Shown one piece after another: positions 24,904 to 33,550 of a stretch of 64,000 nt of DNA. How positions within the stretch are numbered: the first letter of the stretch is position 1; each line of letters starts with the position of its first letter. Below the pieces are notes generated by a model. It did no database searches, was not told the origin of the DNA, and saw nothing but the letters and a program-made list of their open reading frames with translations. The DNA comes from Pseudonocardia acidicola (GTDB lineage: Bacteria > Actinomycetota > Actinomycetes > Mycobacteriales > Pseudonocardiaceae), in NCBI RefSeq assembly GCF_012911935.1, contig NZ_JAAXLA010000002.1:149843-213842 (forward strand), read 5' to 3'. The position numbers were made by a program, and so were the translations under genes.

Positions 24904-26295
24904 GTGCCCACCCCTGTCGCCCCCCAGCTCGCGGAGCTGATCGAACGCATCATCGGCGCGCCGCTGCCGATCCGGATCCGCGCCTGGGACGGCAGCGAGT
25001 CCGGCCCCGCGCACGACCCGAGAGCCCCGATCGCGATCATCCGGCACCGCCGGGCGCTGCGCCGGCTGCTGTGGAACCCGGGCGAGCTCGGCCTCGCCAG
25101 GGCCTTCGTCGCCGGGGAGCTGGACGTCGACGGCGACATCGCCGACGGGTTGTCGCGGTTCTGGAAGCTGGCGAAGACCACCGACCTCGGCGCGGTGCGG
25201 CTGTCCACAGCGGACAGGATCGAGGCCGCGAAGATCGGTCTGCGGCTCGGGGCGCTCGGCCCGCGCCCGAAGCCACCGGCCTCGGAGGCACGGCTGTCCG
25301 GCGGGCTGCACACCCACCGCCGCGACCGCGCCGCCATCGCCCACCATTACGACCTGAGCAACGACTTCTACGAGTTCCTGCTGGACCCGCGGATGTCCTA
25401 CTCCTGCGGCTACTGGACACAGCAGGCGGGTCCGGCCTACGGCCTGGCCGACGCCCAGCGCGACAAGCTCGACCTGATCTGCCGCAAGCTCGGCCTGCGG
25501 CCCGGGATGCGGCTGCTCGACGTGGGCTGCGGCTGGGCATCGCTGCCGATCCATGCCGCGCAGCACTACGGCGTCACCGCGGTCGGCGTGACGCTCTCGG
25601 CGCAGCAGCGCGCGTTCGGCACCGCGCGGGTCGCCGAGCTGGGCCTGCAGGACCAGGTCGAGATCCGGCTGCAGGACTACCGGGAGATTCCCGACCAGCC
25701 CTTCGACGCGATCGCCACGATCGAGATGGGCGAGCACGTCGGCGAGGGCAACTACTCCGCCTACGCCGCGCAGTTGCACCGGCTGCTGCGCCCGCACGGC
25801 CGGCTGCTGCTGCAGCAGATGTCGCGCGGCGCGGCCGGGACGAACACCGCGCCCGGCGGCGGCGCGTTCATGGAGAGCTACGTCGCCCCGGACATGTTCA
25901 TGCGCCCGCTCGGCTCGACGATCAACGTCCTGGAGCAGGCCGGGCTCGAGGTCGTCGACGTGCACTCGCTGCGCGAGCACTACGTGTGGACGGTCCGTCC
26001 CTGGCTGGACACGTTGCAGCAGCACAAGGCCGAGGCGATCCGGCTCATCGGCGAGGAGCAGTACCGGGTCTGGCTGCTCTACCTCGCGGGTGCGGCGCTG
26101 GCCTTCGAGGAGAACCGGATGGGCGTGCACCAGATCCTGCTGGCGCGCCCCGACGCCGAGGGCCGATCCGGGCTGCCGCGCAGCCGTCGCGACACCCTCG
26201 GCGCCGACCCTGCCGAGGACCGTGCCGCCGCGGCTCCGGTCGCCGTGGCGCGCAACGGTTCGCCGCGCGAGGTCGTGCCGGGTCGGACACGATGA
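24904..26295 (+). CDS. Cyclopropane-fatty-acyl-phospholipid synthase-like methyltransferase, copy 2
   Basis: A 463-residue second CfaS-like protein, clearly different from copy 1. Seen are HYDLSNDFYEFLLDPRMSYS, RLLDVGCGWASLPIHAAQHYG, TIEMGEHVGEGNYSAYAA and LLQQMSRGAAGTNTAPGGGAF, the last replacing the usual ITI..H strand. An N-terminal lipid-binding-type domain (about 1-130, with LARAFVAGELDVDGDI) resembles SCP-like domains of CfaS. The C-terminal 40 residues are a disordered extension. AGGAGA precedes GTG 24904. Two divergent copies in one operon suggest successive or alternative methyl transfers. Confidence 0.9.
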   Translation: MPTPVAPQLAELIERIIGAPLPIRIRAWDGSESGPAHDPRAPIAIIRHRRALRRLLWNPGELGLARAFVAGELDVDGDIADGLSRFWKLAKTTDLGAVRLSTADRIEAAKIGLRLGALGPRPKPPASEARLSGGLHTHRRDRAAIAHHYDLSNDFYEFLLDPRMSYSCGYWTQQAGPAYGLADAQRDKLDLICRKLGLRPGMRLLDVGCGWASLPIHAAQHYGVTAVGVTLSAQQRAFGTARVAELGLQDQVEIRLQDYREIPDQPFDAIATIEMGEHVGEGNYSAYAAQLHRLLRPHGRLLLQQMSRGAAGTNTAPGGGAFMESYVAPDMFMRPLGSTINVLEQAGLEVVDVHSLREHYVWTVRPWLDTLQQHKAEAIRLIGEEQYRVWLLYLAGAALAFEENRMGVHQILLARPDAEGRSGLPRSRRDTLGADPAEDRAAAAPVAVARNGSPREVVPGRTR

Positions 26296-26299
26296 GACC

Positions 26300-27136
26300 A
26301 TGACCGGTTTCCCCTGGCCGGCTGCGTGGGCCAATCTCTGGGTCAGCGCCGTCGTCGTCCTCGTGCTGATGCTCGTCGCGCTGGTCGTCGCGGTCGTTGT
26401 CCGCGGCGGCCGGCACGACGGCGTCGACGTGGTGTGGGGCCTGGGTTTCGCCCTGATCGCGGTGACCACACTGCTGCTGTCCGCGGGCCAGGGTGACACC
26501 TGGCGCCGCTGGCTGATCACCGCGCTGACGGTGATCTGGGGGCTGCGGCTGGCGTGGCACATCCAGCGGCGCAACCGCGGCAAGGACGAGGACCCGCGCT
26601 ATGTCCGGATGCTGGCCGCGGCGCCCGGCAACCCGACGGCGTACGCCTTCCGGAAGATCTACCTGACCCAGGGCGTGATCATGTGGCTCGTGTCGCTACC
26701 GGTGCAGCTGGGCCAGTACGGGCTCGGCGACACGCTTCTCGGCGGCACCGGGATCGCCGCGATCCCGGGTGTGCTGCTGTGGGCGGTCGGGTTCGTCTTC
26801 GAGACCGTCGGCGACGCGCAGCTCACCCGGTTCCGCAACGATCCGGCCACCGAGGGCGAGGTCATGGACCGCGGGTTGTGGCGCTACACCCGCCACCCCA
26901 ACTACTTCGGCGACGCCTGCGTCTGGTGGGGACTGACGCTCCTCGCGTTCCACCACCTGCCGGGGCTGGCCGGGATCGTCTCGGCGGCCGTGATGACGTT
27001 CCTGCTGGCGAAGGGCACCGGGGCCGCGTTGCTGGAGTCCTCGATCGGCGAGCGGCGGCCCGGCTACGCCGCCTACGTCAAGCGCACCAGCGGCTTCATC
27101 CCGCTGCCACCGAAGAAGCGCGCCGAGGCCCGGTGA
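26300..27136 (+). CDS. DUF1295 membrane protein (steroid-5-alpha-reductase-like)
   Basis: A 278-residue membrane protein with about six helices (for example LWVSAVVVLVLMLVALVVAV). The C-terminal domain has RYTRHPNYFGDACVWWGL, the motif shared by DUF1295, 3-oxo-5-alpha-steroid 4-dehydrogenase and isoprenylcysteine methyltransferase families, which bind NADPH or SAM. Its position as last gene of the methyltransferase operon, 4 bp after copy 2, suggests it reduces or methylates the modified lipid. The actual reaction is unknown. Confidence 0.9.
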   Translation: MTGFPWPAAWANLWVSAVVVLVLMLVALVVAVVVRGGRHDGVDVVWGLGFALIAVTTLLLSAGQGDTWRRWLITALTVIWGLRLAWHIQRRNRGKDEDPRYVRMLAAAPGNPTAYAFRKIYLTQGVIMWLVSLPVQLGQYGLGDTLLGGTGIAAIPGVLLWAVGFVFETVGDAQLTRFRNDPATEGEVMDRGLWRYTRHPNYFGDACVWWGLTLLAFHHLPGLAGIVSAAVMTFLLAKGTGAALLESSIGERRPGYAAYVKRTSGFIPLPPKKRAEAR

Positions 27137-27208
27137 ACCGCCGGAGCGTGCGGCGCGAACACCGGACGGGCGTGCGGCCACGCGCGCGGATCACGGAGAG
27201 GATTGCCG

Positions 27209-27510
27209 GTGAACCCCGGCGACCAGGTCAGCGACTTCGCGCTGACGGACGAGACACCGTCACCAGGCAGAGCATCTTCGCCACCTCGCATTCACTGGGC
27301 TACCCGCTGCTGTCCGACGAGGACGGCGCGGTGGCCAGAGAGATGGGCGCCTGGCGCTGGTGGCTGCCCGGCGGCCTGCACACCCGCCGGCGCACCTACG
27401 TGATCGGCCAGGACCGGCGGATCATCGCGGAGATCGCCGGCGAGTCCACGTTCGACCTGCACGCCGACGAAGCGCTGGCGGCGCTCAAGAAGCACCAGGC
27501 GGCCGCGTGA
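27209..27510 (+). pseudogene. Peroxiredoxin (Bcp-type) with internal deletion
   Basis: The N-terminus VNPGDQVSDFALTDET (GTG 27209, preceded by GGAGAGG) is the standard Bcp opening. In another frame IFATSHSLGYPLLSDEDGAV, RTYVIGQDRRIIAEI and FDLHADEALAALKK are the standard C-terminal half. The junction is near 27250-27275: roughly 50 codons between DFALTDET and QSIFA are missing, including the peroxidatic Cys segment, and the frame shifts. The gene can no longer encode an active peroxidase. It lies just downstream of the lipid operon. Confidence 0.75.
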
Positions 27511-27547
27511 GCGTGCGCCGCCTCGCCGAGGTCCTCGGCGCGCCCGC

Positions 27548-28138
27548 TCAGTCCTGAACCGCGGCGGTCCGGACGTCTGCCGGCACCCCCGGCAGGCCGT
27601 CCAGGCTGGTCGCGTTCTTCTTGGCGTGGTAGGCGTCGAGCATCTCCGGGGTCTTACCGACGGCCCAGGTGTCGAGCAGGTCGCGCTCGGCGCGCAGGTC
27701 CATCATCGGCACCGCGAACCCGCACGAGTCGGCCACCCGCGCGACGTCGACGGTGACCACCGAGCGGGTCTGGACCCGGCGGCTGCTGCCGGCCTGCCCG
27801 AAGGGCTCCAGCGCGGCGTCGAAACCCGGTTCCCCGTTGATCACCACCCGGCCGGTGCCGTGCAGCCGGACGACGGTGGGCGGGCCGTCGAACGCGCAGA
27901 ACATCACGCAGATCCGCCCGTTCTCGCGCAGGTGGGCGAGCGTCTCGACGCCGCTGCCGGTGAGGTCGATGTAGGAGAACGTCAGCCTGTCGAGCACCCG
28001 GAACGTGCCGGTCGTACCCTTCGGCGAGACGTTGACCAGCCCGTCGGCGGCCAGCGGAGCGGTGGCCACGAAGAACATCGGCTGCGCCTCGATCCACGCC
28101 GCGAGCTTCGGGCTGATGTCGTCGTAGACCTTCGCCAT
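27548..28138 (-). CDS. Pyridoxamine 5'-phosphate oxidase-family FMN-binding protein
   Basis: A 196-residue split-barrel flavoprotein. PMFFVATAPLAADGLVNVSPKG is the FMN-binding entry and ICVMFCAFDGPPTVVRLHGTG the central strands; the C-terminal part (FAVPMMDLRAERDLLDTW) is typical of a large actinobacterial PPOX subgroup of unknown substrate, possibly F420 or heme related. The start is ATG 28138, which lies 6 nt after TACGCT; the in-frame GTG at 28141 is less likely. It converges with the broken peroxiredoxin. Confidence 0.88.
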   Translation of the reverse strand: MAKVYDDISPKLAAWIEAQPMFFVATAPLAADGLVNVSPKGTTGTFRVLDRLTFSYIDLTGSGVETLAHLRENGRICVMFCAFDGPPTVVRLHGTGRVVINGEPGFDAALEPFGQAGSSRRVQTRSVVTVDVARVADSCGFAVPMMDLRAERDLLDTWAVGKTPEMLDAYHAKKNATSLDGLPGVPADVRTAAVQD

Positions 28139-28144
28139 CACCGC

Positions 28145-28150
28145 AGCGTA
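28145..28150 (-). promoter_or_regulatory. Candidate -10 element of the PPOX gene
   Basis: TACGCT ends 6 nt before ATG 28138, with no Shine-Dalgarno in the spacer. Confidence 0.4.
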
Positions 28151-28205
28151 CGGACGACGGGCCCCGCGCGGGAGTCCATGCAGGCGGATCCCGCCCCGGA
28201 CCGGC

Positions 28206-29063
28206 TCAGGGCAGCGTCAGGATCTCCACGCCGTCGGCGGTGACCACCACGGTGTGCTCGAACTGCGCGGTGCGCAGCCGGTCCTTGGTGACGACGGTCC
28301 AGTCGTCGTCCCAGATGTCGTAGTCGACGGTGCCGAGAGTGATCATCGGCTCGATGGTGAACGTCATCCCCGGCTCGAGGACGGTGTGCACGTCGGGCTG
28401 GTCGTAGTGCAGCACCACGAGGCCACTGTGGAACGCGCGGCCGATGCCGTGCCCGGTGAAGTCGCGGACCACGCCGTAGCCGAAGCGCTTCGCGTAGGAC
28501 TCGATGACACGCCCGACGACGTTGAGCTCGCGGCCCGGACGCACCGCCTTGATCGCGCGCATCGTGGCCTCGTGGGTGCGCTCGACGAGCAGCCGGTCCT
28601 CCTCGGACACGTCGCCGGCGAGGAAGGTGGCGTTGGTGTCACCGTGCACGCCGCCGATGTAGGCCGTGACGTCGATGTTGACGATGTCGCCGTCCTGGAT
28701 CACGGTCGAGTCCGGGATGCCGTGGCAGATGACCTCGTTGAGGCTGGTGCAGCACGACTTCGGAAAGCCCCGGTAGCCCAGCGTGGACGGGTAGGCGTCG
28801 TGGTCGACCAGGTAGTCGTGCACGACCCGGTCGATCTCGTCGGTGGTGACGCCGGGCGCGACCGCGGCACCGCCGGCCTGCAGCGCCTGCGCGGCGATCT
28901 TCCCGGCCACCCGCATCGCCTCGATGGTCTCGGGCGTCTGCACCCACGGGTCGGTGTTCTTCGCCGGCGCCTTCTTGCCGACGTACTCCGGGCGGGGGAT
29001 GTGCGCCGGGACCGGGCGGATCGGGGTCTGCGTGCCGGGGGTGAGCAACGTGCGGGCGGGCAT
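28206..29063 (-). CDS. map: Type I methionine aminopeptidase
   Basis: Removes the initiator Met from nascent proteins. The 285-residue enzyme is the class Ic type with an N-terminal extension carrying [15 protein letters not shown]. The metal ligands are in [20 protein letters not shown] (two Asp), [12 protein letters not shown] (His), FTIEPMI (Glu) and QFEHTVVV (Glu). ATG 29063 gives the family start [10 protein letters not shown], and a TACACT hexamer ends exactly 6 nt upstream, so the mRNA is likely leaderless. Confidence 0.96.
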   Translation of the reverse strand: MPARTLLTPGTQTPIRPVPAHIPRPEYVGKKAPAKNTDPWVQTPETIEAMRVAGKIAAQALQAGGAAVAPGVTTDEIDRVVHDYLVDHDAYPSTLGYRGFPKSCCTSLNEVICHGIPDSTVIQDGDIVNIDVTAYIGGVHGDTNATFLAGDVSEEDRLLVERTHEATMRAIKAVRPGRELNVVGRVIESYAKRFGYGVVRDFTGHGIGRAFHSGLVVLHYDQPDVHTVLEPGMTFTIEPMITLGTVDYDIWDDDWTVVTKDRLRTAQFEHTVVVTADGVEILTLP

Positions 29064-29069
29064 CCTTGC

Positions 29070-29075
29070 AGTGTA
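29070..29075 (-). promoter_or_regulatory. Candidate -10 element of map
   Basis: TACACT, a strong TANNNT match, ends 6 nt before the ATG of map. Confidence 0.5.
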
Positions 29076-29133
29076 GTTCCGCCCGGCCACCGAGGCCGCG
29101 CCGCGGCTGTGACCTGCCTCGGAACGCTGCTGC

Positions 29134-29532
29134 TCAGCCCAGGGCGCGGTGCTTGCGACGGATCCACAGCCGGGAGACCAGGTGGGCCAGGCCGCGCCAG
29201 CCCAGCAGCAGCACCGCCAGCGAGACGACCGTGACCACCGCGAAGCTCAGCGGCAGCCGGCCGGTGAACGCGGCGCGCAGCAGCAGGCCGAGCACCGCAC
29301 CGCCGGCGAGCGCCGCCCCGCCCGCCTTCAGGCCCGTCGGGTGTGCCCGCACCCAGGGCGTCGCCCAGACGACGGCGAGGCCGCCGAGGAACGGGCTCGC
29401 CGTGGCGAGCAGGCCGAGCAGGTCGTCGGCCTCGGCGTGGCTGGCCCGCCCGATGGCCGCGAACACCACGACGGCGACGACGTCGGCCGCGAGCGCGAGC
29501 AGCGGAATCCGGTTGGGCTGTCCCTGAGGCAC
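29134..29532 (-). CDS. DUF3054 membrane protein
   Basis: A 132-residue four-helix membrane protein ([69 protein letters not shown]). [10 protein letters not shown] followed by the conserved Trp region and TGLKAGG identifies DUF3054, a small family without known function found mostly in actinobacteria and haloarchaea. GTG 29532 lies 6 nt after TACCCT. It sits between map and the PBP gene, the same strand for all three. Confidence 0.87.
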   Translation of the reverse strand: MPQGQPNRIPLLALAADVVAVVVFAAIGRASHAEADDLLGLLATASPFLGGLAVVWATPWVRAHPTGLKAGGAALAGGAVLGLLLRAAFTGRLPLSFAVVTVVSLAVLLLGWRGLAHLVSRLWIRRKHRALG

Positions 29533-29538
29533 CCGGCC

Positions 29539-29544
29539 AGGGTA
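29539..29544 (-). promoter_or_regulatory. Candidate -10 element of the DUF3054 gene
   Basis: TACCCT ends 6 nt before the GTG start. Confidence 0.4.
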
Positions 29545-29565
29545 AGCGCTGCGGCGACCGCGGGG

Positions 29566-31392
29566 TCAGCCGGTGGCGGCCAGGAAGCGTTGGGCCGCGT
29601 CGACCGCGGGCTCGGACGAGCCGCCGTCCACCACCAGGACGGCGAACGCGACGTCGCCGCGGTAGCCGACGAACCAGCCGTGTGCGCGCCCGCCGGCGCC
29701 GGTGAACTCCGCGGTGCCGGTCTTGCCGTACACCTCACCGAGCCCGGCCAACCGGGTCGCGGTGCCCTCGGTGACCACCTGACGCATCATCGACCGCACC
29801 TGTTCGAGCGCGGCCGGGGCGGGCCCGGTGGCGGGCTGCAGCACCTCGGTGGGGCGGCCGCGGATGAGCTGCGGCACGACGGATGCGCCGTGCGCGACGG
29901 TGGCCGCGACCAGCGCCATCCCCAGCGGGCTGGCCAGCACCTGGCCCTGGCCGAAGCCGTCCTCGGCCCGCTGCACCTGGTCGGGCGCCGGGGGCACCGA
30001 GCCGGTGACGGTGGTCAGCGCGGGGACCCGGTAGTCGGCGCCGAGCCCGAGCGCCAGCGCGGCACGCGGCAGTGCGTCGGGGCCCAGTTGTGCCGCGAGC
30101 TGTGCGAACGTGGTGTTGCAGGACCGGGCGAAGGCGCGGCCGAGCGGGACGGTGCCGAGGTCGAAACCCTCGAAGTTGGGGATCAGCCGGCCGCCGATCA
30201 CCGTGGTGCCCGGGCACCCGACCGGCGAGCCCGCGGCCAGCCCGCCCTCCTCGACGGCCGCCGCCGCGGTGACGATCTTGAACGTGGAGCCGGGTGGGAA
30301 GCGGCCGGTGAGCGCCAACGGCCCGGCGGCGTCCGCCGAACCGTTCTGCGCCACGGCCAGCAGATCGCCGGTGGACGGCTGTACCGCCACCAGCACGGCC
30401 TGCTGCGAGATCCGCTCGACGGCGTCCTCGGCGGCGGCCTGCAGGGTGCGGTCCAACCCGAGGACCACGGTGCCGCCCGGTGTCGGCGGCTGCTCGATCA
30501 GCGTGCGCACGGTCCCGCCGGTGGCGTCGACGACCCGTACCGACCAGCCGGCGACCCCGTCCACCTGCGGGGCGACCTCGGTACGCACCCCGGGCAGGAC
30601 CTGGCGGGCGAACGCGGCGTCGGGAGCGAGCAGCCGCGACGAGGTGGTGAACCGGACCCCGGGCAGGTCGTAGATGGCAGCGCGGACGCCCTGGTAGTCG
30701 GTGTCACGCAGCACGACCACCGAGTAGGCCTGCCCGTCGGGGGTGCGGGCGGCGCCGTCGGTGATCGTCCGGGTGGTGATCGCCGGATCGATCGGGGACA
30801 GCGCGCGGGCCAGCGCGCCGGCCACCGCCGGCAGGTCGCCGGCGGCCCGCCGGTCCAACAGCACGTTGACCACGGTGGTGGCGGCGAGCAGCGGCACCCC
30901 GTTGCGGTCGACGACGGGGGCGGGCTCGGGCGCGTCGGTGCCCAGCGCGAGCCGCTGGCGGGCGGCCACCTGCGGGTGCACCACGGTCGACGCCCAGTGC
31001 ACCCGCCAGCCCCTCTCCGTCTGCGGCGCCGGGTGCAGCTCGAGCTCGCCGAGGTAGTTCCAGTGCCGGCCGGCGCCCAGGTCCCAGCTCAGGTCCGCCG
31101 ACGCCGTCGCGTGGTCGGCCGCGGTCCGGACCTGGCCGAGCTCGGCGGTCAGCCTCGCCGGGGTGAGCGCCTGGCGGACCGCGGCGAGCAACTCCCCCGC
31201 GGCGGACGGATCGTCGGTGAGTGCGGCCGCCGCCGCGTCGTCACCGCGGGCCCAGGCGGCGAGGAAATCCTCGGCGGCCCGCTGCGGCCCGCCACCCCGG
31301 AAGAGCCCGCAGCCCGCCGCCACGGCGAGCAGCAGGAGGGTCACGAGTACCACGGCGGTCCGGACGGTCGGGCGGCGGGCGGACACGGGCAC
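29566..31392 (-). CDS. Class B penicillin-binding lipoprotein (MecA-N/NTF2-like + transpeptidase)
   Basis: A 608-residue D,D-transpeptidase that cross-links peptidoglycan outside the membrane. A hydrophobic N-terminus ends in a lipobox (AVAAGC). An NTF2-like MecA-N domain (about 35-145, AAEDFLAAWARGDDAAAAAL) precedes a dimerisation domain and the transpeptidase with its three motifs: STFK near residue 368, SCN near 423 and KTGT near 555. This layout resembles low-affinity PBP2a-like proteins and the mycobacterial Rv2864c protein. GTG 31392 is supported by CATACT ending 6 nt upstream. Confidence 0.93.
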   Translation of the reverse strand: MPVSARRPTVRTAVVLVTLLLLAVAAGCGLFRGGGPQRAAEDFLAAWARGDDAAAAALTDDPSAAGELLAAVRQALTPARLTAELGQVRTAADHATASADLSWDLGAGRHWNYLGELELHPAPQTERGWRVHWASTVVHPQVAARQRLALGTDAPEPAPVVDRNGVPLLAATTVVNVLLDRRAAGDLPAVAGALARALSPIDPAITTRTITDGAARTPDGQAYSVVVLRDTDYQGVRAAIYDLPGVRFTTSSRLLAPDAAFARQVLPGVRTEVAPQVDGVAGWSVRVVDATGGTVRTLIEQPPTPGGTVVLGLDRTLQAAAEDAVERISQQAVLVAVQPSTGDLLAVAQNGSADAAGPLALTGRFPPGSTFKIVTAAAAVEEGGLAAGSPVGCPGTTVIGGRLIPNFEGFDLGTVPLGRAFARSCNTTFAQLAAQLGPDALPRAALALGLGADYRVPALTTVTGSVPPAPDQVQRAEDGFGQGQVLASPLGMALVAATVAHGASVVPQLIRGRPTEVLQPATGPAPAALEQVRSMMRQVVTEGTATRLAGLGEVYGKTGTAEFTGAGGRAHGWFVGYRGDVAFAVLVVDGGSSEPAVDAAQRFLAATG

Positions 31393-31606
31393 CCGCCGAG
31401 TATGCCCAGCCGGCACCCGCCGCCGCGCCCTGCGGACGGGCGCGTCGGGGTGGTGCACGCGGGTGGGTTCACGGCCGCCGTGCCAGCTGAGCACCAACTC
31501 CCCGCCCGGGCGCAGGACCCGGCGCAGCGCCGCCGCTCATCCGGAGCATCAGACGCCCGCCGAGCCGGCCGAGCGGCCCGCTGGACAGCCCGGCGAAGGC
31601 GTTGGG
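31393..31606 (-). pseudogene. Remnant of a SAM-dependent methyltransferase
   Basis: Within the 312-bp gap between the PBP and RmlC-like genes, the minus strand reads PNAFAGLSSGPLGRLGGRLM in one frame (from 31606) and then, after a frame change near 31545-31530, LRRVLRPGGELVLSWHGGRE. The first resembles the N-terminus and the second the post-III loop of small class I methyltransferases. The SAM-binding middle is missing. The likely history is an internal deletion; no start codon is visible. Recognition rests on short motifs, so confidence is modest. Confidence 0.35.
31399..31404 (-). promoter_or_regulatory. Candidate -10 element of the PBP gene
   Basis: CATACT ends 6 nt before GTG 31392. It lies inside the decayed methyltransferase sequence. 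Confidence 0.4.
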
Positions 31607-31704
31607 CGGGCGTCCGCGCTGCTGGGGCCCACCGGACGGCGCTCTACCATGCCTGCGGCGAGATCACGAGACAAGTCCGACGGAAGAGGACGAGAACCCT
31701 CCCG

Positions 31705-32253
31705 ATGCAGATTCACAGCACGCCCCTGGCCGGATCGGCCCTGATCGACCTGAAGCGGCTGGAGGACGACCGGGGGTTCTTCGCCCGATCGTTCTGCCGT
31801 CAGGAGTTCATCGACGCCGGCCTCGAACCGCTGGTCGAGCAGGCCAACATCTCCTTCAACTACGCGAAGGGGACGCTGCGCGGTTTCCACTACCAGCTGG
31901 AGCCGAACGCCGAGACCAAGCTGATCCGCTGCTACCGCGGCGCGATCTACGACGTCATCGTGGACCTGCGGCCGGAGTCGCCGACGTACCTGCAGCACTT
32001 CGGCGCCGAACTGACCGACGACAACCGCACCGCGATGTTCGTGCCGCGCGACTTCGCGCACGCGTACCTCACGCTCACCGACAACGCCGAGGTGATGTAC
32101 CAGGTCAGCACCGCCTACACACCGGGCGCCGAGCGCGGGCTGCGCTGGAACGACCCCGAGCTGGGCGTGCAGTGGCCGGCCGAGGTCACCACGGTCTCGG
32201 AGAAGGACGCGGCCTGGCCGCTGCTGTCCGAGGTGTCGGTGGCGGACCGATGA
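31705..32253 (+). CDS. dTDP-4-dehydrorhamnose 3,5-epimerase-like protein
   Basis: A 182-residue cupin of the RmlC family. LEDDRGFFARSFCRQEF, LRGFHYQLEP (catalytic His), YDVIVDLRPESPTYLQH and MFVPRDFAHAYLTLTDNAEV match the family closely. In true RmlC the substrate is dTDP-4-keto-6-deoxyglucose. Here no rmlA, rmlB or rmlD is nearby and the gene overlaps by ATGA with a SAF-domain oxidoreductase, so it may act on a different keto-sugar. A TACCAT hexamer at 31645-31650 could be its -10 box. Confidence 0.88.
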   Translation: MQIHSTPLAGSALIDLKRLEDDRGFFARSFCRQEFIDAGLEPLVEQANISFNYAKGTLRGFHYQLEPNAETKLIRCYRGAIYDVIVDLRPESPTYLQHFGAELTDDNRTAMFVPRDFAHAYLTLTDNAEVMYQVSTAYTPGAERGLRWNDPELGVQWPAEVTTVSEKDAAWPLLSEVSVADR

Positions 32254-33539
32254 TCATCCTGGACACCGCGCTGCGCAGGCGCGAGGCCGAGAACCGCCCG
32301 ATCCGCGTCGGCATGATCGGTGCCGGGTTCATGGGCCGCGGGCTGGCCAACCAGATCGTCAGCTCGGTGCCGGGGATGGCGCTCGTCGCCGTCGCGAACC
32401 GCACGCTCGCCAACGCGCAGCGCGCCTACACCGACGCCGGCGTCGAGCCCGTCGTCGTGGAGACCGCCGCCCGGCTGGACGTCGCCATCGAGGCGGGCAC
32501 GCCCGCCGTTCTGCAGGACGCGTTCGAGCTGCTGCGCGCGGTCCACCTCGACTGCGTCGTCGACGTCACCGGCGCGGTCGAGTTCGGTGCCCGGATCACC
32601 CTCGCGGCCATCGAGCGCGGACTGCCGGTGGTCACGATGAACGCCGAACTCGACGGCACCGTCGGGCCGCTGCTCGCGCACCGCGCCCGCCAGGCCGGGG
32701 TCGTGCTCACCGGCGCGGACGGCGACCAGCCCGGCGTGCAGGGCAACCTGCTGCGCTTCGTGCAGGGCATCGGCGTCACCCCGCTGGTGGCCGGCAACAT
32801 CAAGGGCCTGCAGGACCCCTACCGCAACCCGACCACGCAGAAGGGTTTCGCGGAGCGCTGGGGCCAGGACCCGTACATGGTCACCAGCTTCGCCGACGGC
32901 ACGAAGATCTCCTTCGAGCAGGCCATCGTGGCGAACGCGTTCGGGCTGACCGTCCCGAAGCGGGCCATGAACGGCTGGGACCACGACGGGCACGTCGACG
33001 AGCTGACCGGCCGCTTCGACATCGACGAGCTGCGCGAGCTCGGCGGCATCGTCGACTACGTGGTGGGCGCCAAGCCCGGCCCCGGCGTGTACGTGCTGGG
33101 CACCCACGACGACCCGAAGCAACGGCACTACCTGGAGCTCTACAAGCTGGGCAAGGGCCCGCTGTACAGCTTCTACACGCCGTACCACCTGTGCCACTTC
33201 GAGGTGCCGAACACGCTCGTGCGCGCGGTCGACTTCGCCGACGCCGCGCTGGCTCCGCCGGCCGGCCCGCGCGTCGACGTCGTCGCGACGGCCAAGCGGG
33301 ACCTCACTGCGGGCCAGACCCTCGACGGCCTCGGCGGTTACGACACCTACGGCCAGGCCGAGTCCACCCCGGTCACCCGGGCCGAGGGGCTGCTGCCGAT
33401 GGGCGTCGCGGAAGGCTGCACCCTGGTCCGCGACGTGCCCAAGGACGCGGTGCTCACCTACGCCGACGTGACGCTCCCGCCCGGCCGGTTGATCGACCAG
33501 CTCCGCGAGGAGCAGGAGAAGCTCTTCGGCGCCGCCTGA
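32250..33539 (+). CDS. NAD(P)-dependent oxidoreductase with C-terminal SAF domain (COG4091 type)
   Basis: A 429-residue protein. The N-terminal Rossmann domain starts at IRVGMIGAGFMGRGLANQI, with CVVDVTGAVEFGARITL and VVTMNAELDGTVGPLL resembling homoserine dehydrogenase. The middle has NIKGLQDPYRNPTTQKGFAE, and the C-terminus (from about 345) is a SAF domain, VVATAKRDLTAGQTLDGLGG. The family is usually called predicted homoserine dehydrogenase but is repeatedly found with sugar genes. Its substrate is unknown. Coupled to the RmlC-like epimerase, it could reduce the epimerised keto-sugar. Confidence 0.85.
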   Translation: MIILDTALRRREAENRPIRVGMIGAGFMGRGLANQIVSSVPGMALVAVANRTLANAQRAYTDAGVEPVVVETAARLDVAIEAGTPAVLQDAFELLRAVHLDCVVDVTGAVEFGARITLAAIERGLPVVTMNAELDGTVGPLLAHRARQAGVVLTGADGDQPGVQGNLLRFVQGIGVTPLVAGNIKGLQDPYRNPTTQKGFAERWGQDPYMVTSFADGTKISFEQAIVANAFGLTVPKRAMNGWDHDGHVDELTGRFDIDELRELGGIVDYVVGAKPGPGVYVLGTHDDPKQRHYLELYKLGKGPLYSFYTPYHLCHFEVPNTLVRAVDFADAALAPPAGPRVDVVATAKRDLTAGQTLDGLGGYDTYGQAESTPVTRAEGLLPMGVAEGCTLVRDVPKDAVLTYADVTLPPGRLIDQLREEQEKLFGAA

Positions 33540-33550
33540 CCCCGCCCGCC

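Noticed and set aside
27507..27557. Short ORF VSVRRLAEVLGAPAQS after the broken peroxiredoxin
   Set aside because: It starts at a chance GTGA and runs into the convergent PPOX gene; no sign of function.
29149..31704. The upstream part of a 1034-codon frame ending in the RmlC-like gene
   Set aside because: It is antisense to the DUF3054 and PBP genes. Only the part from ATG 31705 matches a family.
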